DNA of 11,730 bases from DASUBV01 sp035763085. GTDB taxonomy: Bacteria > Actinomycetota > Actinomycetes > Streptosporangiales > Streptosporangiaceae. The notes beneath the pieces were generated by a model. That model was not told where the DNA came from. It worked only from the letters and a program-made list of their open reading frames with translations, and did not search any database. This document shows, piece by piece, positions 1 through 7,943 of this stretch (positions within the stretch are counted from its first letter, which is position 1; each line of letters starts with the position of its first letter). Where the stretch lies: contig DASUBV010000053.1 in assembly GCA_035763085.1 (NCBI GenBank), forward strand, positions 1-11,730, read 5' to 3'. A program made the translations under genes and the position numbers.

Positions 1-206
1 CCGTGCGCCTCGATGAAGCCGGGCAGCACCCACGAGCCGGCGGCGTCGATGACCCGGGCGTCGTCCGGGACCGCCAGTCCGGAGCCCACGGCGGTGATCG
101 TGCCGTCCTGCACCAGGACCGTCCCGCCCTCGACCGGCTCCCTGGTCACCGGCACGACCCTGGCCCCGACGATCGCCACTGCCTGGCTGCTGGACTGCGC
201 CGTCAT
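1..206 (-). CDS. Amidohydrolase family protein, N-terminal fragment
   Basis: Only the first 68 codons are in the window; the gene continues past the left edge. The ATG lies at 206-204 and is preceded by GGAGCGAGG, a usable ribosome binding site. The translation starts MTAQSSSQAVAIVGARVVPV, continues with a VLVQDGTITAVGSG segment and ends WVLPGFIEAHG. This is the small N-terminal beta-sandwich of the amidohydrolase superfamily followed by the start of the metal-binding barrel. The final H should be the first histidine of the HxH metal motif; the second lies outside the window. Such enzymes hydrolyse amide, urea or imidazolone-type bonds, and the substrate cannot be told from this fragment. The gene is divergent from the lipid kinase gene, sharing a 156-base upstream region. 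Family call is firm, subfamily unknown. Confidence 0.82.
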   Translation of the reverse strand, partial: MTAQSSSQAVAIVGARVVPVTREPVEGGTVLVQDGTITAVGSGLAVPDDARVIDAAGSWVLPGFIEAH

Positions 207-362
207 CCTCGCTCCGTTCCCGCGGTCACGGCCGCCCGGCCGGGCCGCCGGGTCCACCGTAATCGCCGGCGGCCGGCCCTGCTGACCCGGCTCACCCGCG
301 CCGGGTGATGCCCGGCCCGCGCGGCCGCGAGAGCTTGGTGCCCCACCCTGGGAGAGGACGAG

Positions 363-1706
363 ATGGCGGGCAAGCAAGATCGCTCCGTGCCGGTCCGCCG
401 GGCGGCACGCTGGCTGGCCCGGCTCGCCTTCGCTGCGCTGCTCGGCGCGATCGCGGTGCTGGTGGCCGCCGGGGCGCTGCTCAGCCTGACCGCGCTGGCG
501 CTGGGCGCGGCCGGCGTGGCACTGTTCTGCGCGGCGGGGTGGTGGTTCCTGGCGCACCGGGGCCTGGTCCGCTGGCTGGCGGTGATCGTCCTGGTCGCGG
601 CCCCGGCCGGGGTCATCGCCGCCTATGTCTGGAAAAACCTGCTGTGGGAGATCGCGCTGGCCGGCGGCCTGGTCGCGCTGGCCGTGGTCGCCGGGCGGGC
701 GTCCCTGCGCGTCGCGCGCCCGGCGCGGGCACCGCGCGAGCACGCCGTCACCCCGCGGCAGCGCCCGTTTCTGATCATGAATCCCCGGTCCGGCGGCGGG
801 AAGGTGGCCCGGTTCGGGCTGCACGATCGCGCGGTTGCCCTCGGTGCCGAGGTAGCCCTGCTCGACGGGCCCGGGATCGTGGACGTGGCGGCGCTGGCCC
901 GCGGGGCCGTCGACGACGGGGCGGACCTGCTCGGGGTGGCCGGCGGGGACGGCACGCAGGCACTGGTGGCCGGGATCGCGGCCAGCCGCGGCATCCCGAT
1001 GGTGGTCATCTCGGCCGGCACCCGCAACCACTTCGCACTGGACCTCGGCCTGGACCGCGATGACCCCGCGGCGGGCCTGGAGGCGCTGCGGGACGGCATC
1101 GAGCTGCGGATCGACCTCGGGATGATCGGCGACCGGACCTTTGTCAATAACGCATCATTCGGCGCCTACGCGCAGGTCGTGCAGAGCCCGGCTTACCGCG
1201 ACGACAAGGCCGGCACGGCGCTGGCCATGCTGCCTGACCTGCTGACCGGGCAGCGCGGCCCGCAACTGCGGGTGCGGCTGGATGGCGAGCTGATCCTGGC
1301 CGGACCGCAGGCCGTGCTGGTCAGCAACAACCCCTACGGAACCGGCGACATCGCGGGGCTGGGCCGCCGGGCCCGGCTGGACTCCGGCGTGCTCGGCATG
1401 GTCGGGGTGCACGTGGACTCGGGGGCACAGGCGGCCGGGCTGCTGCGCGGGGCGGCCGGCAGCGGCGTGACGGTGGCGACCGGCCGCGAGGTGGTGATCG
1501 ATGCGGACGAGCCGGAGATACCGGTCGGAATCGACGGCGAGGCGGTGCTGATGCCGGTGCCGGTGCGCTGCGCGATCCGGCCGCGGGCGCTGCGGGTCCG
1601 GGTGCCGGCCAGCCGGCCGGGCAGCCGGCCGGCCACGCCGCCGCTGGACTGGACCCGGCTGCGGCAGCAGGCCCTCACCTTCGCCAGGGCCGCGGCACCG
1701 CACTGA
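363..1706 (+). CDS. Membrane-anchored diacylglycerol kinase family (lipid kinase) protein
   Basis: A 447-residue protein likely to phosphorylate diacylglycerol or a related lipid using ATP at the inner face of the membrane. Residues about 14-111 form roughly four hydrophobic segments separated by short charged turns (for example around residue 66 and residue 91). The DAGK catalytic domain starts near 134. Visible motifs are NPRSGGG (140-146), the nucleotide-binding GGDGT (194-198), GTRNHFALDLG (219-229) and a C-terminal GIDGE (389-393) whose Glu is in the position of the proposed catalytic base of DgkB-type kinases. About 55 residues after this are Arg/Pro-rich and unconserved-looking. The ATG at 363 is preceded by GGGAGAGGACGAG, a good ribosome binding site. 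A hairpin at 1751-1784 follows. Soluble bacterial relatives (DgkB, YegS) are about 300 aa, so the extra length is the N-terminal membrane domain. The exact lipid substrate is not determined. Confidence 0.88.
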   Translation: MAGKQDRSVPVRRAARWLARLAFAALLGAIAVLVAAGALLSLTALALGAAGVALFCAAGWWFLAHRGLVRWLAVIVLVAAPAGVIAAYVWKNLLWEIALAGGLVALAVVAGRASLRVARPARAPREHAVTPRQRPFLIMNPRSGGGKVARFGLHDRAVALGAEVALLDGPGIVDVAALARGAVDDGADLLGVAGGDGTQALVAGIAASRGIPMVVISAGTRNHFALDLGLDRDDPAAGLEALRDGIELRIDLGMIGDRTFVNNASFGAYAQVVQSPAYRDDKAGTALAMLPDLLTGQRGPQLRVRLDGELILAGPQAVLVSNNPYGTGDIAGLGRRARLDSGVLGMVGVHVDSGAQAAGLLRGAAGSGVTVATGREVVIDADEPEIPVGIDGEAVLMPVPVRCAIRPRALRVRVPASRPGSRPATPPLDWTRLRQQALTFARAAAPH

Positions 1707-1750
1707 GCGAGAGGCGAGCGGGCAGGCACCGCACCGGGCGAGCCGGAAAG

Positions 1751-1784
1751 GTAGCCGGTGCCGCGTGCTCCCGGCACTGGCTAC
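1751..1784. terminator. Hairpin terminator candidate after the lipid kinase gene
   Basis: GTAGCCGGTGCCG (1751-1763) pairs with CGGCACTGGCTAC (1772-1784) over 13 bp with one G-U wobble and an 8-base loop. It starts 44 bases after the kinase stop codon and 59 bases before the next start. There is no T tract, which is common for actinobacterial terminators. It suggests the kinase and DUF2891 genes are separate transcripts, though read-through is possible. Confidence 0.6.
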
Positions 1785-1843
1785 GCCGTGGCGCATCCCC
1801 CGGCGCGCTCCCGGCGGCTAGCCTGCTGGGGAGAGGAGGAGTC

Positions 1844-2887
1844 GTGGGGCTGACTGACGACTGGGCCGCGATCCTGCAGGAGCAGGCCGGCAGCTACGCC
1901 CGGGTGGTGCTGACCACCATCAAGCGCGAGTTCCCGGCCGGCGTCTATCACACGATGACGGCGCCCGGCGACTTCCCCTACCGGCCGCGGGCTCGCGCCC
2001 CGGCCTTTTACGGCTGCTATGACTGGCACTCCTCAGTGGAGATGCACTGGGCCCTGGTCCGGCTGCTGCGCGCGGCGCCGGGCGCGGTGCCCGCTGACGA
2101 GATCAGGGCCGCGCTGAGCGCGCACTTCGAGCGGGTCGCGCTGGCCGCGGAGGAGGAGTACATCACCGGGCCGGACGGCCTGGGCGAGCGGCCCTACGGC
2201 TGGAGCTGGGCGCTCATGCTGGCCCACGAGACGCAGGCCTGGGACGACCCGCACGGCCGCAAGTGGGCCGCGGCGCTGTGGCCGCTGGCCGCCAAGCTCA
2301 GCGAGCTGCTCGCCGAGTGGCTGGCCGGGGCCGCCTACCCGGTCCGCTACGGAGTGCACGCCAACACCGCGTTCGCGCTGTCGCGGGCGCTGCCGTACGC
2401 GGCGGACCGGGCCGATGCCGGCGAGCCCGCGCTGCTGGAGGTCATCACCCGGCGGGCCATGGAGTGGTTCGGCGCCGACCTGATCTACCCGGCTGCCTGG
2501 GAGCCGTCCGGGCACGACTTCCTGTCCCCGGCGCTGACCGAGGCCGAGCTGATGGCCCAGCTCCTGCCGCCGGCCCAGTTCGCCGACTGGCTCGCCATGT
2601 TCCTGCCCGGCATCGCCAGCCGCGAGCCGCGCACGCTGTTCACCCCGGCCATCGTGACCGACTCCAGCGACGGCCAGGTCGCGCACCTGCACGGGCTGAA
2701 CGCCAGCCGGGCCTGGTGCTGGCGGCGGCTGGCCGCCTGCCTGCCCGGCGGTGATCCGCGGGTCGCGGCGGCCCAGGCCGCCGCGCGCGCGCACGCCGAC
2801 GCCGCGCTGCCGCACGTGATCGGCGACGACTACATGGTCGAGCACTGGCTGCCGGCCTACGCGGTACTGATGCTCAGCACCGTGTAG
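1844..2887 (+). CDS. DUF2891 family protein
   Basis: A 347-residue cytosolic protein (no signal peptide or membrane segment) that I recognise as DUF2891, a family without an established function. Family-like blocks are AFYGCYDWHSSVEMHW (54-69), RPYGWSWALML (116-126), YPVRYGVHANTAFALS (165-180), EPSGHDFLSP (220-229) and HLHGLNASRAWCW (281-293). The many Trp, His, Asp and Glu residues in these blocks look like a ligand or catalytic pocket. The alternating helical pattern would suit an alpha/alpha-toroid fold like that of some sugar epimerases or glycosidases, but this is inference. The GTG start at 1844 follows a strong AGGAGG at 1834-1839 with a 4-base spacer. The gene ends 23 bases from the stop of the convergent GH2 gene. 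Length is close to what I recall for the family, so it appears complete. Confidence 0.85.
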   Translation: MGLTDDWAAILQEQAGSYARVVLTTIKREFPAGVYHTMTAPGDFPYRPRARAPAFYGCYDWHSSVEMHWALVRLLRAAPGAVPADEIRAALSAHFERVALAAEEEYITGPDGLGERPYGWSWALMLAHETQAWDDPHGRKWAAALWPLAAKLSELLAEWLAGAAYPVRYGVHANTAFALSRALPYAADRADAGEPALLEVITRRAMEWFGADLIYPAAWEPSGHDFLSPALTEAELMAQLLPPAQFADWLAMFLPGIASREPRTLFTPAIVTDSSDGQVAHLHGLNASRAWCWRRLAACLPGGDPRVAAAQAAARAHADAALPHVIGDDYMVEHWLPAYAVLMLSTV

Positions 2888-2910
2888 GCCGGCCCGGCCA
2901 GCGCCGCGGG

Positions 2911-5900
2911 TCAGGCTCGCGCGGTGATGTAGGCCGGGATCACCGCCGCCCCGCCATTGGTCACCACGCTGTACAGGTTGCCGGTGTCCAGCCCGGCGGC
3001 CGGGACCTGACCGCCGCCGGAGGCCTGGACCACGGCCGCCGCATACTGCGGCGCGCTGCCCGAGACGGCCACCCGGACCGCCAGCGGCCTGCTCTGGCCG
3101 GCCGCCAGGGCGCTGGCCGAGGTACAGGTCACCGTGGAGCCCAGCCGGCAGGACCAGCCCGGCCCCGAGGCCGCCACGGGGGTCAGCCCGCCGGGCAGGC
3201 TCACCCGGACGGCCACCGGGCCGCTGGTGGCGGTGAACCCGTCGTTGGCCACGCTCAGGTTGTAGGTGTCCGCGGCGCCCGCCGAATCGCCCTGGGCGAA
3301 CGGCGCGTACGCCAGGCCGCCGGAGGCATAGCCGCCGGTGACGGCCAGCGCCGGGAGCTGCCGCACGGCGGTGGTGTCGGTCGCCGGGGCGGGACTGGCC
3401 CCGTCCGCGCTAGCACTGCCGCCGCCGGACACGGTGACCGAGTTGGCCACCGACGCCCGGGCGTTATTGGCGGTCGCCACGGTCAGCGTGATCGGCGGAT
3501 AGGCCGAGCCGGGTGCCAGCGTGTCGGAGCGCGTGCACGCCGGCGCCGGCTCGAACAGGTTGACCGGGCCGGGCAGCGTGGCCGGAGCCAGCGAGCAGCT
3601 CCAGCCGGGGCCCGACATCCGCGCCGGGGTGAGCCCGGCCGGCAGCGTGTCGGTGACGGTCACCTGGCCCGAGGTGGGCCCGCCGCTGGCCGAGCTGGAC
3701 ACCTTCAGGGTGTAGCTGTCGGCGGCATCGCCCTGGGCAAACGGCCCGGCGTGGCTGCTGGAGACGCTCAGCACGGGCGGGTTGTCCGAGGCCGGCGGGG
3801 CGGTAGCCAGGCTGGCCGCCGCGATCGTGGTGGCGGCGCTGACCGAGGCGGGCGCCACCGCGTCACCGCCGCCGGAGACCTGCACCGTCTCATTACCCGA
3901 CGCCGCCGTGCCGGACACGCTGACCACGGCGGTGATCGGCGGCTCCTCGCCGTTCTCGCCGGCCAGCACGTCGCTGCGGTAGCAGGTGCTCGCGGGCTCG
4001 GTGACCGGGCTGGTGATCGCGGTCAGGTTGCAGGTCCAGCCGCTGCCGTACAGCGCCTGCAGGGTTACCCCGGACGGCAGCCCGGTGATGGTGGCGGTCA
4101 CCGGCGAGCTCGCGTCGCCCGTCGTCGGGCCGGCGCCGGTGTTGATCACGACGATCTGGTACTGAGCGCCGGCGTCACCCTGGCGGAAGGCGCTGGCCAC
4201 GGCGTTGTCGGCGGTCAGGTCGGGCAGCCCGGCGACGGGCGTCTCGCTGGCGGACGAGGTCTGCCCGGCGCCGCCGCCGCTGACGGTCACGGCGTTGGTG
4301 ACATGCAGGCCGGCCGTGGAGTCCTGCGAGCCGGAGCCCGCGGTGTGCGAGACGCTGACGGCCAGCGTGATCGGCGGGTAGGACTGGCCGGGCTGCAGCA
4401 CCGCGGGCCCGCCGCCGGGACCGCCGGTCTCGGTGCACACCTCGGTCGGGTCGTCGGAGGTATCACAGCTCCAGCCGGAGCCGCTCATCGACGCCAGTCT
4501 CATGCCGGGACCGACGACATCGGTGAGGGTGACCGGGGCGGAGCCGTCGGTGGCCGACGAGCCGGCATTCTTGACGGTCAGGGTGTAGGTGTCGGTGCTG
4601 TCGCCCTGGGTGAAGCTCGTCGGCGGGTTGGCAGTCGGCGAGCTCGCCACCGAGGTGACGGTCCAGGCGGGCCCGTTCCTGGCGCCGCCCGAGCGGCGGG
4701 TGGTCGCGAACGCCTGCGGGCTGGCGCCGCTGCCGGGGCTGGCGCTCGCCGGTACCGCGCCGCTGGCCGCGCCGAAGTGCTGGACGCCGGCCGCGTTCTG
4801 CGCGGCCGCCTGCGCGGCCCGGGCGGCGTGGCTCTGCGGGGCGGCAGAGTTCGTGCCAGCCACGTTCCAGCCCTCGACGCTGACCACCGGGGTGGCGCCA
4901 TTCAGCAGCGAGCCACGGTAGGTCGCGGTCAGCGTCTGCGACTGACCGGGCCACAGGGTGACGTCGTTGTCGGTCCAGGTGATCGGCAGCACCTGGCTGT
5001 CCCCGGCGGCGCCCGTGCCTGATGACACCGCGCCGCTGGCGCTGCCGCGGCGCACGTCGGCCCGCAGGAAGAAGGCGACGGATTTGTTCGAGGACGGGTT
5101 GGTGATGGTCACGCTCGTGCTGACCTTGCCGTCGGCCGCGGACTGGCTGGCCGCCGAGACCTGAACGGGCTCGGACGGCAGCTGCTGCAGCGCCGTCAGG
5201 TCGGCGTACTGGCTCAGCGGGGAGCCGTTGTTGGCCTGCGGGTTCCCCTCGGTGGAGTCCCAGTCGATGACGTCCTGCTGGGTGGACAGCCAGTACACGT
5301 TGCGGTCGACCACCGAGCCGTGCTGCCGCAGGACCAGCTCGACGAAGTAGGTCCTGGCCGGCGTGGGCGGCGTCGTGGTGGCAGGCACCTTGGGGGTGAG
5401 GATCCCGTTACTGACTCCCTGCGAGGTCAGCGAGAGGCCGCTGGCGGTCTGGCTGTCGAGCACCTGGCCGCTGGTGTCATAGACCCTGGCCTGCACCGAC
5501 AGGCCAGCCTGGCTCGCGCCGCTCAGGTTGTCGATGGTGACGTCGCCGGTGTCGAGGGCGTACAGGACGTGCAGGTCCTCGTTGGCCTTCTTGGCGCCGA
5601 AGTAGGCGCCCGCGGTGTCGTAGTCGTAGTTGTACAGGTCCCACAGCATCGTCGGCCAGCCCTTGTTGAGCTGCCAGTAGTCGGTGCCGGTGGACGGCGT
5701 CGGGTAGTTGTTCCAGTGGTCGATGTAGGCCTCGAACTGGGCGCGGGTGCTCTCGTAGTTCTGGACCTGCGCCTCCTGGACGTACTGCGGCAGGCTGGAC
5801 CACTGGCCGTAACGAGCCGCGACGGCGGCGTCCAGGTTGTTCAGGGTGCCGAAGGAGTACCCGGTGTGCTGCCCGGCGGTCGACTCGTAATTCAGGTGGT

Positions 5901-7860
5901 ACTGGTGGGCGTCGGGCTGCTGCCACAGGGCGGCCTGGTCGGCCGGTGACAGGAAGCGCTGGATCGAGTCCATGGTGGGCACGGTGTCGCCGGAGCCCTG
6001 CTCGCTGTCGAAGCCGAACGAGCCGCCCACGTTGGTCAGCGAGCTGTCGTTGTCGTTGCCGTTGTTGCTGGAGTGGGTGGTGTCGTACCAGTACGACGGC
6101 GGCACCCAGTCGTAGGGGCCTTCCTTCTCGCCGGACGGGCCGAGCCGGGCGCTGGTCTTGTACTCGGCCGAGGAGACGAGCGGGTCGGTGAAGCCGGCCT
6201 GGCTGAACCCGTCAGTGGAGGCGACTTCCTGCTCGGCGATCGGCGCGTTGTCGCTCCAGCTGTAATTGATCACGCTCGGGTGGTCGCGCAGCCGCTCGCC
6301 GATGGTCAGCGAGGACAGGTACATGACGTGGAACTCCTGCGCCGTCACGCCGCGGCCGCTGCCCGAGGGCTGCCACTTGTCGCAGCACTGGAACCCGGCG
6401 TCGAGCAGGATGCCGGCCCGGTCCATCTGCTCGTAGAAGTCGGCCGGCATCTCCTTGCCCTCGGTGCGGATGCCGTCGATGCCCATCGACTTGATCAGCG
6501 AGATCTGGCTGGCCAGGTCGGCGGCCGAGTAGTGCAGGAACAGGTTCTCCGACCAGCCGCCGGCCCGGAAGTCGAACGGCACCCCGTTGATCTCGAAGAC
6601 GCGGACGCCGTCGGGCGCCTCATCGGACGGCGCGGTCAGGTAGGTGGTGACCGAGCGGATGCCGAAGGTCTGCGGCGCGCCCGAATCCGACATTCCCCCG
6701 CCGGCCGACACCGACGCCGACAGCTGGTACAGCGGCTGGCCGCCCATCTGATACGGCCACCACAGCTGCGGGTGATGCAGCACGAGCCGCGGGAACGACG
6801 ACGGCGCGAAGGTCACGGTGGCCGACTGGCCGCCCGCCAGCGAGACGGGCCGGCGCACCACGACAGGGGCACCGCCGCCCGGCGGGGTGATCGCGGCCGA
6901 CACCACGCCGGCCCGCGGCGCGCTGGTGTTGTTGGTGACATCGGCGTACACGGTCAGCGCGGCGCTGCTCATGTCCGGGGCGTCGTTCTGGGTCACGTGG
7001 ACGTTGCTGAGGCCCAGCGCGGCCGAGATGTGCAGCTGAACCGGGAACTGGATCCCGGTGTTGTTGTCCGGCGGGATCTGGCTCCAGTCCACGTCGTCGA
7101 GGGTGAACATCGACGACGGGTTGTTCGGGAACAGCTCCAGCGCGAGCACGTTCGTGCCGGGCCTGATCAGGTCGGTGACGTCGAAGCTGTAGGTGGTGTA
7201 GTCGCCCTCGACCCTGGCCTGGGTGGCCACCTCGGTGCCGTTGACCCACACGTCGGCCTGGCCGACAACGCCGTTGATGACCAGCTTCGCGTCCTGACCA
7301 GGTCGCAGGTCGCCGGTGAAGCTGGTCCGGAACCACCACGGCACGCTGAACAGCGGGTTGGTGTCGGGGCCCTCGCGGGTCTGCGGCGGCCCGAAGCACT
7401 GCTGCATGTTGTCGGAGTAAAAGATGCTGGCCGGCCCGGCCGCGCTCTGGTTGACCGGCTCCAGGGACTTGCCGAGCGGGCAGATCCCGTTCTGCAGCAA
7501 GGCCTCGACCTCGGTGCCGATGCCGCCGGCGTCGTCCGCGGTCACCGGCAGCCAGCCGCCGGCGGAGTAGCCGGGCGCCGAGATCTGCGCGCCGTCCTGG
7601 GTAGCTCCGGCGCCGCTGGTCCAGTCCGTGCTCGCGGCGGTGCTCTGCACCTGCCAGCTGCCGCCCAGCGTGGTGACGCCGGCGGACCCGGCCGTGACCA
7701 GGTGCGCGGCGCGCGGCCGGGTGGCGGCGGATGCTGCGGCGGCCCCGGCCGCACTGGCCGCGCGCGGCGCATGCGCCGCGGCCAGGGCGGGGGTTCCGGA
7801 CAGGCTCAGCGCGGCCAGACTGGCCAGGCTGAGGACGGCGGTTACGGCTCGCACCTTCAT
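2911..7860 (-). CDS. Secreted GH2 exo-beta-D-glucosaminidase with four C-terminal DUF11-like repeats
   Basis: About 1649 aa, numbered from the ATG at 7860, which has GGAGG 10 bases upstream; a GTG two codons earlier (7866) is an alternative with a 4-base spacer. Residues 1-28 form a signal peptide (MKVRAVTAVLSLASL, then ALAAA). The glycoside hydrolase family 2 order follows: sugar-binding domain about 65-278, Ig-like domain about 283-400, TIM barrel about 402-760, further beta domains to about 1000. Residues NYSWSDN (532-538) place a Ser-Asp pair where beta-galactosidases have Asn-Glu; this is the hallmark of the exo-glucosaminidase (CsxA) subfamily, making Asp537 the acid/base. Glu620 in GFDSEQGSG is the likely nucleophile, and RTEGK (465-469) carries a Glu matching one linked to amine recognition. 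The enzyme should release glucosamine from chitosan ends outside the cell. An Ala/Ser-rich linker (about 1003-1062) leads to four repeats (about 1064-1617) where CsxA has a CBM35. Family very sure, precise substrate fairly sure. Confidence 0.87.
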   Translation of the reverse strand: MKVRAVTAVLSLASLAALSLSGTPALAAAHAPRAASAAGAAAASAATRPRAAHLVTAGSAGVTTLGGSWQVQSTAASTDWTSGAGATQDGAQISAPGYSAGGWLPVTADDAGGIGTEVEALLQNGICPLGKSLEPVNQSAAGPASIFYSDNMQQCFGPPQTREGPDTNPLFSVPWWFRTSFTGDLRPGQDAKLVINGVVGQADVWVNGTEVATQARVEGDYTTYSFDVTDLIRPGTNVLALELFPNNPSSMFTLDDVDWSQIPPDNNTGIQFPVQLHISAALGLSNVHVTQNDAPDMSSAALTVYADVTNNTSAPRAGVVSAAITPPGGGAPVVVRRPVSLAGGQSATVTFAPSSFPRLVLHHPQLWWPYQMGGQPLYQLSASVSAGGGMSDSGAPQTFGIRSVTTYLTAPSDEAPDGVRVFEINGVPFDFRAGGWSENLFLHYSAADLASQISLIKSMGIDGIRTEGKEMPADFYEQMDRAGILLDAGFQCCDKWQPSGSGRGVTAQEFHVMYLSSLTIGERLRDHPSVINYSWSDNAPIAEQEVASTDGFSQAGFTDPLVSSAEYKTSARLGPSGEKEGPYDWVPPSYWYDTTHSSNNGNDNDSSLTNVGGSFGFDSEQGSGDTVPTMDSIQRFLSPADQAALWQQPDAHQYHLNYESTAGQHTGYSFGTLNNLDAAVAARYGQWSSLPQYVQEAQVQNYESTRAQFEAYIDHWNNYPTPSTGTDYWQLNKGWPTMLWDLYNYDYDTAGAYFGAKKANEDLHVLYALDTGDVTIDNLSGASQAGLSVQARVYDTSGQVLDSQTASGLSLTSQGVSNGILTPKVPATTTPPTPARTYFVELVLRQHGSVVDRNVYWLSTQQDVIDWDSTEGNPQANNGSPLSQYADLTALQQLPSEPVQVSAASQSAADGKVSTSVTITNPSSNKSVAFFLRADVRRGSASGAVSSGTGAAGDSQVLPITWTDNDVTLWPGQSQTLTATYRGSLLNGATPVVSVEGWNVAGTNSAAPQSHAARAAQAAAQNAAGVQHFGAASGAVPASASPGSGASPQAFATTRRSGGARNGPAWTVTSVASSPTANPPTSFTQGDSTDTYTLTVKNAGSSATDGSAPVTLTDVVGPGMRLASMSGSGWSCDTSDDPTEVCTETGGPGGGPAVLQPGQSYPPITLAVSVSHTAGSGSQDSTAGLHVTNAVTVSGGGAGQTSSASETPVAGLPDLTADNAVASAFRQGDAGAQYQIVVINTGAGPTTGDASSPVTATITGLPSGVTLQALYGSGWTCNLTAITSPVTEPASTCYRSDVLAGENGEEPPITAVVSVSGTAASGNETVQVSGGGDAVAPASVSAATTIAAASLATAPPASDNPPVLSVSSSHAGPFAQGDAADSYTLKVSSSASGGPTSGQVTVTDTLPAGLTPARMSGPGWSCSLAPATLPGPVNLFEPAPACTRSDTLAPGSAYPPITLTVATANNARASVANSVTVSGGGSASADGASPAPATDTTAVRQLPALAVTGGYASGGLAYAPFAQGDSAGAADTYNLSVANDGFTATSGPVAVRVSLPGGLTPVAASGPGWSCRLGSTVTCTSASALAAGQSRPLAVRVAVSGSAPQYAAAVVQASGGGQVPAAGLDTGNLYSVVTNGGAAVIPAYITARA
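3010..4671 (-). repeat. Four DUF11-like protein repeats in the exo-glucosaminidase C-terminus
   Basis: Four diverged units of about 115-135 residues lie at roughly 4671-4270, 4227-3865, 3780-3418 and 3354-3010. Each follows the same plan: F-x-QGD, then a Y-x-(L/I)-x-V strand, a T-x-G-x-(V/A) strand, L/V-P-x-G-(L/V), the block SG-x-GW(S/T)C, a second Cys 8 to 20 residues later, then a PI-x-(L/A)-x-V strand and SGGG. This is the beta-sandwich pattern of DUF11-type surface-protein repeats. Repeats 1, 3 and 4 are most alike; repeat 2 lacks the usual N-x-V-T-V before SGGG. They probably act as stalk or adhesion modules. Confidence 0.75.
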
Positions 7861-7868
7861 GGTCACCG

Positions 7869-7876
7869 GCCCTCCC
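7869..7876 (-). promoter_or_regulatory. Ribosome binding site deciding the GH2 gene start
   Basis: On the minus strand GGGAGGG lies just before the GH2 gene, with core GGAGG at 7875-7871. Spacing is 10 bases to the ATG at 7860 and 4 bases to the GTG at 7866. The ATG is preferred because of start codon strength, but the spacing leaves both possible; the protein differs by only two residues. Confidence 0.55.
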
Positions 7877-7909
7877 GGGCGGACTCGGCCTGCCGTTCTT
7901 TCCAGGCTG

Positions 7910-7938
7910 AAAATAAATCCGCCTGACCGGGACTTTAA
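7910..7938 (-). promoter_or_regulatory. Candidate promoter of the exo-glucosaminidase gene
   Basis: The stretch 7901-7950 is about half A+T, far above its surroundings. Read on the minus strand it offers TTAAAG (7938-7933), a 17-base gap, then TATTTT (7915-7910), fitting a weak -35 and a TANNNT-type -10. The start of transcription would fall near 7903, leaving a leader of about 40 bases. It overlaps the last codons of the ROK gene, so GH2 could be expressed separately from the genes upstream. Confidence 0.4.
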
Positions 7939-7943
7939 CTTTT
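7911..7943. promoter_or_regulatory. Imperfect inverted repeat, possible ROK operator
   Basis: AAATAAATCC (7911-7920) and GGACTTTAACTTTT (7930-7943) are imperfect inverted copies: GGA, TTTA and TTTT blocks match with small insertions. AT-rich dyads are known operators for ROK repressors such as NagC. The dyad covers both promoter boxes of the GH2 gene, so protein bound here would block it. This rests on pattern and position only. Confidence 0.3.

Noticed and set aside
207..362. Several GC-rich dyads and a TACGGT match in the divergent gap between the amidohydrolase and lipid kinase genes
   Set aside because: The gap must hold promoters, but its dyads are what C/G-only sequence gives by chance, and no pair of promoter boxes with good spacing is seen.
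305..1063. A 252-codon plus-strand frame overlapping the lipid kinase
   Set aside because: Composition is Gly/Arg/Pro-rich and the overlapping frame has membrane segments and GGDGT; this one has neither.
1819..1824. TAGCCT as a -10 box for the DUF2891 gene
   Set aside because: It fits TANNNT by chance at best; no -35 box stands at a suitable distance, and such matches are not specific enough.
3751..5022. A 423-codon plus-strand frame across the DUF11-like repeats
   Set aside because: Its Gly/Arg-rich repeated look simply mirrors the real repeats on the minus strand; no domain and no good ribosome site.
6073..7926. A 617-codon open frame on the plus strand, antisense to the GH2 gene
   Set aside because: It is a by-product of high GC content: the protein is rich in Arg, Gly and Ala with no recognisable domain, while the opposite strand encodes clear GH2 motifs.
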